Origin: Planctomycetes bacterium UBA1662
GTDB taxonomy: Bacteria; Planctomycetota; UBA8108
Assembly: GCA_002320775.1 (NCBI GenBank)
Contig: DCKY01000246.1
Span: 1,889 to 8,832, forward strand
Direction: 5' to 3'
Length of the DNA stretch: 6,944 nucleotides
The translations under genes were made by a program, and so were the position numbers. A model generated the notes under the pieces. The model ran no database searches. It was not told where the DNA came from and saw nothing but the letters and a program-made list of their open reading frames with translations. The first letter of the stretch is position 1; each line of letters starts with the position of its first letter. Of this stretch, positions 6,314 to 6,944 are shown piece by piece.

Positions 6314-6739
6314 ATGATCTTCCGGCGCAAGAAACGCAAAGCTTCCATCTTAGATATGAGTCCGCTGATCGACTGTGTTCTTCAGCTGCTGATTTTTTTC
6401 ATGTTGAGCTCTACTTTCGCCAGCCCCAAGGTCCGCATCGATCTCCCTGAGTCAGCCATCTCAGAGGGGACGACCCAGAACGACTCCATTGTTGTGACGG
6501 CGGGGGGGGATGGGAGACTCTTTGTCAACCAGTCTACCGTGTCTCTTGACAGGCTCGAATCTGTTCTGAAGGCGGAGCTTGAAAAGTCGCGCTCCGGCCG
6601 GGTTGTGTTCCGTGGAGACAAGGGCTCTACCTACGGTGTTTTTTCGAAGGTGATGGAGGCCGCGAGGAAGGCGGGGGCCAAGGAATTCGACCTGGCCCAG
6701 TCTCCTGAGGAGGACAGGAAGGCACCTGATGGAAAATAA
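6314..6739 (+). CDS. exbD: ExbD/TolR-family biopolymer transport protein
   Basis: The 141-residue protein has a short basic cytoplasmic start (FRRKKRK), one transmembrane helix at about 17-36, and a periplasmic domain. D20 in MSPLIDCVLQLLIFFML is the proton-carrying aspartate of the family (ExbD D25, TolR D23 in E. coli). The periplasmic part shows the beta-alpha pattern of ExbD, including I-VVTAGGDGRLFVN, a helix around 78-92, VVFRGDKGSTYG and a final helix before FDLAQ. A dimer of this protein sits inside the ExbB pentamer. CGGAG at 6302-6306 stands 7 bases before the ATG. A run of eight G's (6502-6509) lies in codons 63-66. The 3' end overlaps the next gene by 11 bases, so the three genes are almost certainly one transcript. 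Confidence 0.92.
   Translation: MIFRRKKRKASILDMSPLIDCVLQLLIFFMLSSTFASPKVRIDLPESAISEGTTQNDSIVVTAGGDGRLFVNQSTVSLDRLESVLKAELEKSRSGRVVFRGDKGSTYGVFSKVMEAARKAGAKEFDLAQSPEEDRKAPDGK
6716..6722 (+). promoter_or_regulatory. Ribosome binding site of the tonB-like gene
   Basis: AGGAAGG inside the end of exbD stands 6 bases before the ATG at 6729. It fixes the start of the tonB-like gene even though that start overlaps exbD. Confidence 0.7.
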
Positions 6740-6944
6740 GGGCTTCTCTTTTATCGTCGGCTTCTCAGTCGCTCTCCATGCCGTGGTTCTTTATGCCTGG
6801 ACCGGGCCGATGTTCAAGCCCCCGGTTGTGGATCTCGTTGTTGGCGAGATGAGCGTAGCGCTCACACTGATTCCAGAGAAGCCCGTCGAGGAACCCATCG
6901 AAGAGCCCGAAGAGGAACCTGTCGAAGAGCCCATCGAGGTGGTG
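6729..6944 (+). CDS. tonB: TonB-like energy transducer, N-terminal part
   Basis: Seventy-two codons are visible before the window ends, with no stop. After a short start (MENKG), one hydrophobic helix covers about residues 6-24 and contains S13-x3-H17 (SVALH), the Ser/His pair of the TonB transmembrane helix that couples to ExbB-ExbD. After GEMSVALTLIP, a Pro/Glu-rich linker begins at residue 49 with five tetrapeptide units of the form P-x-E-E. TonB proteins use such a rigid linker to cross the periplasm and a C-terminal domain to touch outer-membrane receptors; that domain lies beyond the window. The frame overlaps exbD by 11 bases. TolA is the main alternative, but TolA linkers are usually Lys/Ala-rich and helical. 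Confidence 0.85.
   Translation, partial: MENKGFSFIVGFSVALHAVVLYAWTGPMFKPPVVDLVVGEMSVALTLIPEKPVEEPIEEPEEEPVEEPIEVV
6882..6941 (+). repeat. Five 12-bp units coding P-x-E-E repeats
   Basis: Codons 52-71 of the tonB-like gene encode PVEE, PIEE, PEEE, PVEE and PIEV. The DNA units are similar but not identical (mixes of GAA and GAG, CCC and CCT), so the repeat is old enough to have drifted. It probably continues past the window edge. Confidence 0.7.

Overview
The window is bacterial and Gram-negative in character: the right end carries an ExbB-ExbD-TonB energy-transduction cluster, which only makes sense with an outer membrane. Base composition is moderately GC-rich in the genes and clearly more AT-rich in the one large intergenic gap. 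A PQQ-like beta-propeller protein, a type F (mycobacterial Sdh1-like) succinate dehydrogenase and an ExbD with a PLID-x3-QLLIFFM helix together suggest a planctomycete/verrucomicrobial-type organism. That placement is an inference with low confidence; no rRNA or marker gene is present.

Layout. (1) Positions 1-348, + strand: the C-terminal end of a PQQ-like beta-propeller protein, which meets the next operon tail to tail with 3 bp between stop codons. (2) Positions 352-3820, - strand, transcribed right to left: sdhC-sdhA-sdhB, a complete three-subunit succinate dehydrogenase with one-base stop/start overlaps at both junctions and no separate sdhD. (3) Positions 3821-3975: a 155-bp leader with a GC-rich hairpin close to the sdhC ribosome binding site. 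(4) Positions 3976-5328, - strand: a 12-helix major facilitator transporter of the monocarboxylate/oxalate-formate type, in line with sdh. (5) Positions 5329-5622: a 294-bp AT-rich divergent control region with several short inverted and direct repeats. (6) Positions 5623-6944, + strand: exbB, exbD and the first 72 codons of a tonB-like gene cut off by the window edge.

How the genes work together. SdhA oxidises succinate to fumarate through FAD, SdhB passes electrons along three iron-sulfur centres, and SdhC anchors the complex and reduces quinone in the inner membrane. The transporter may bring in or export a carboxylate, but its substrate cannot be read from the sequence. ExbB and ExbD form the proton-driven motor that would energise the TonB-like protein, which spans the periplasm to reach outer-membrane receptors or other partners.

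The points most worth a second look are the type F complex II with many conserved-looking Cys/His residues in SdhC (in mycobacterial Sdh1 this subunit holds a membrane-embedded Rieske-type cluster), an ExbB that has Ala where the family normally has a conserved Glu in the third helix, and the structured exbB leader. I found no mobile element, CRISPR array, RNA gene or clear new defence-type system.
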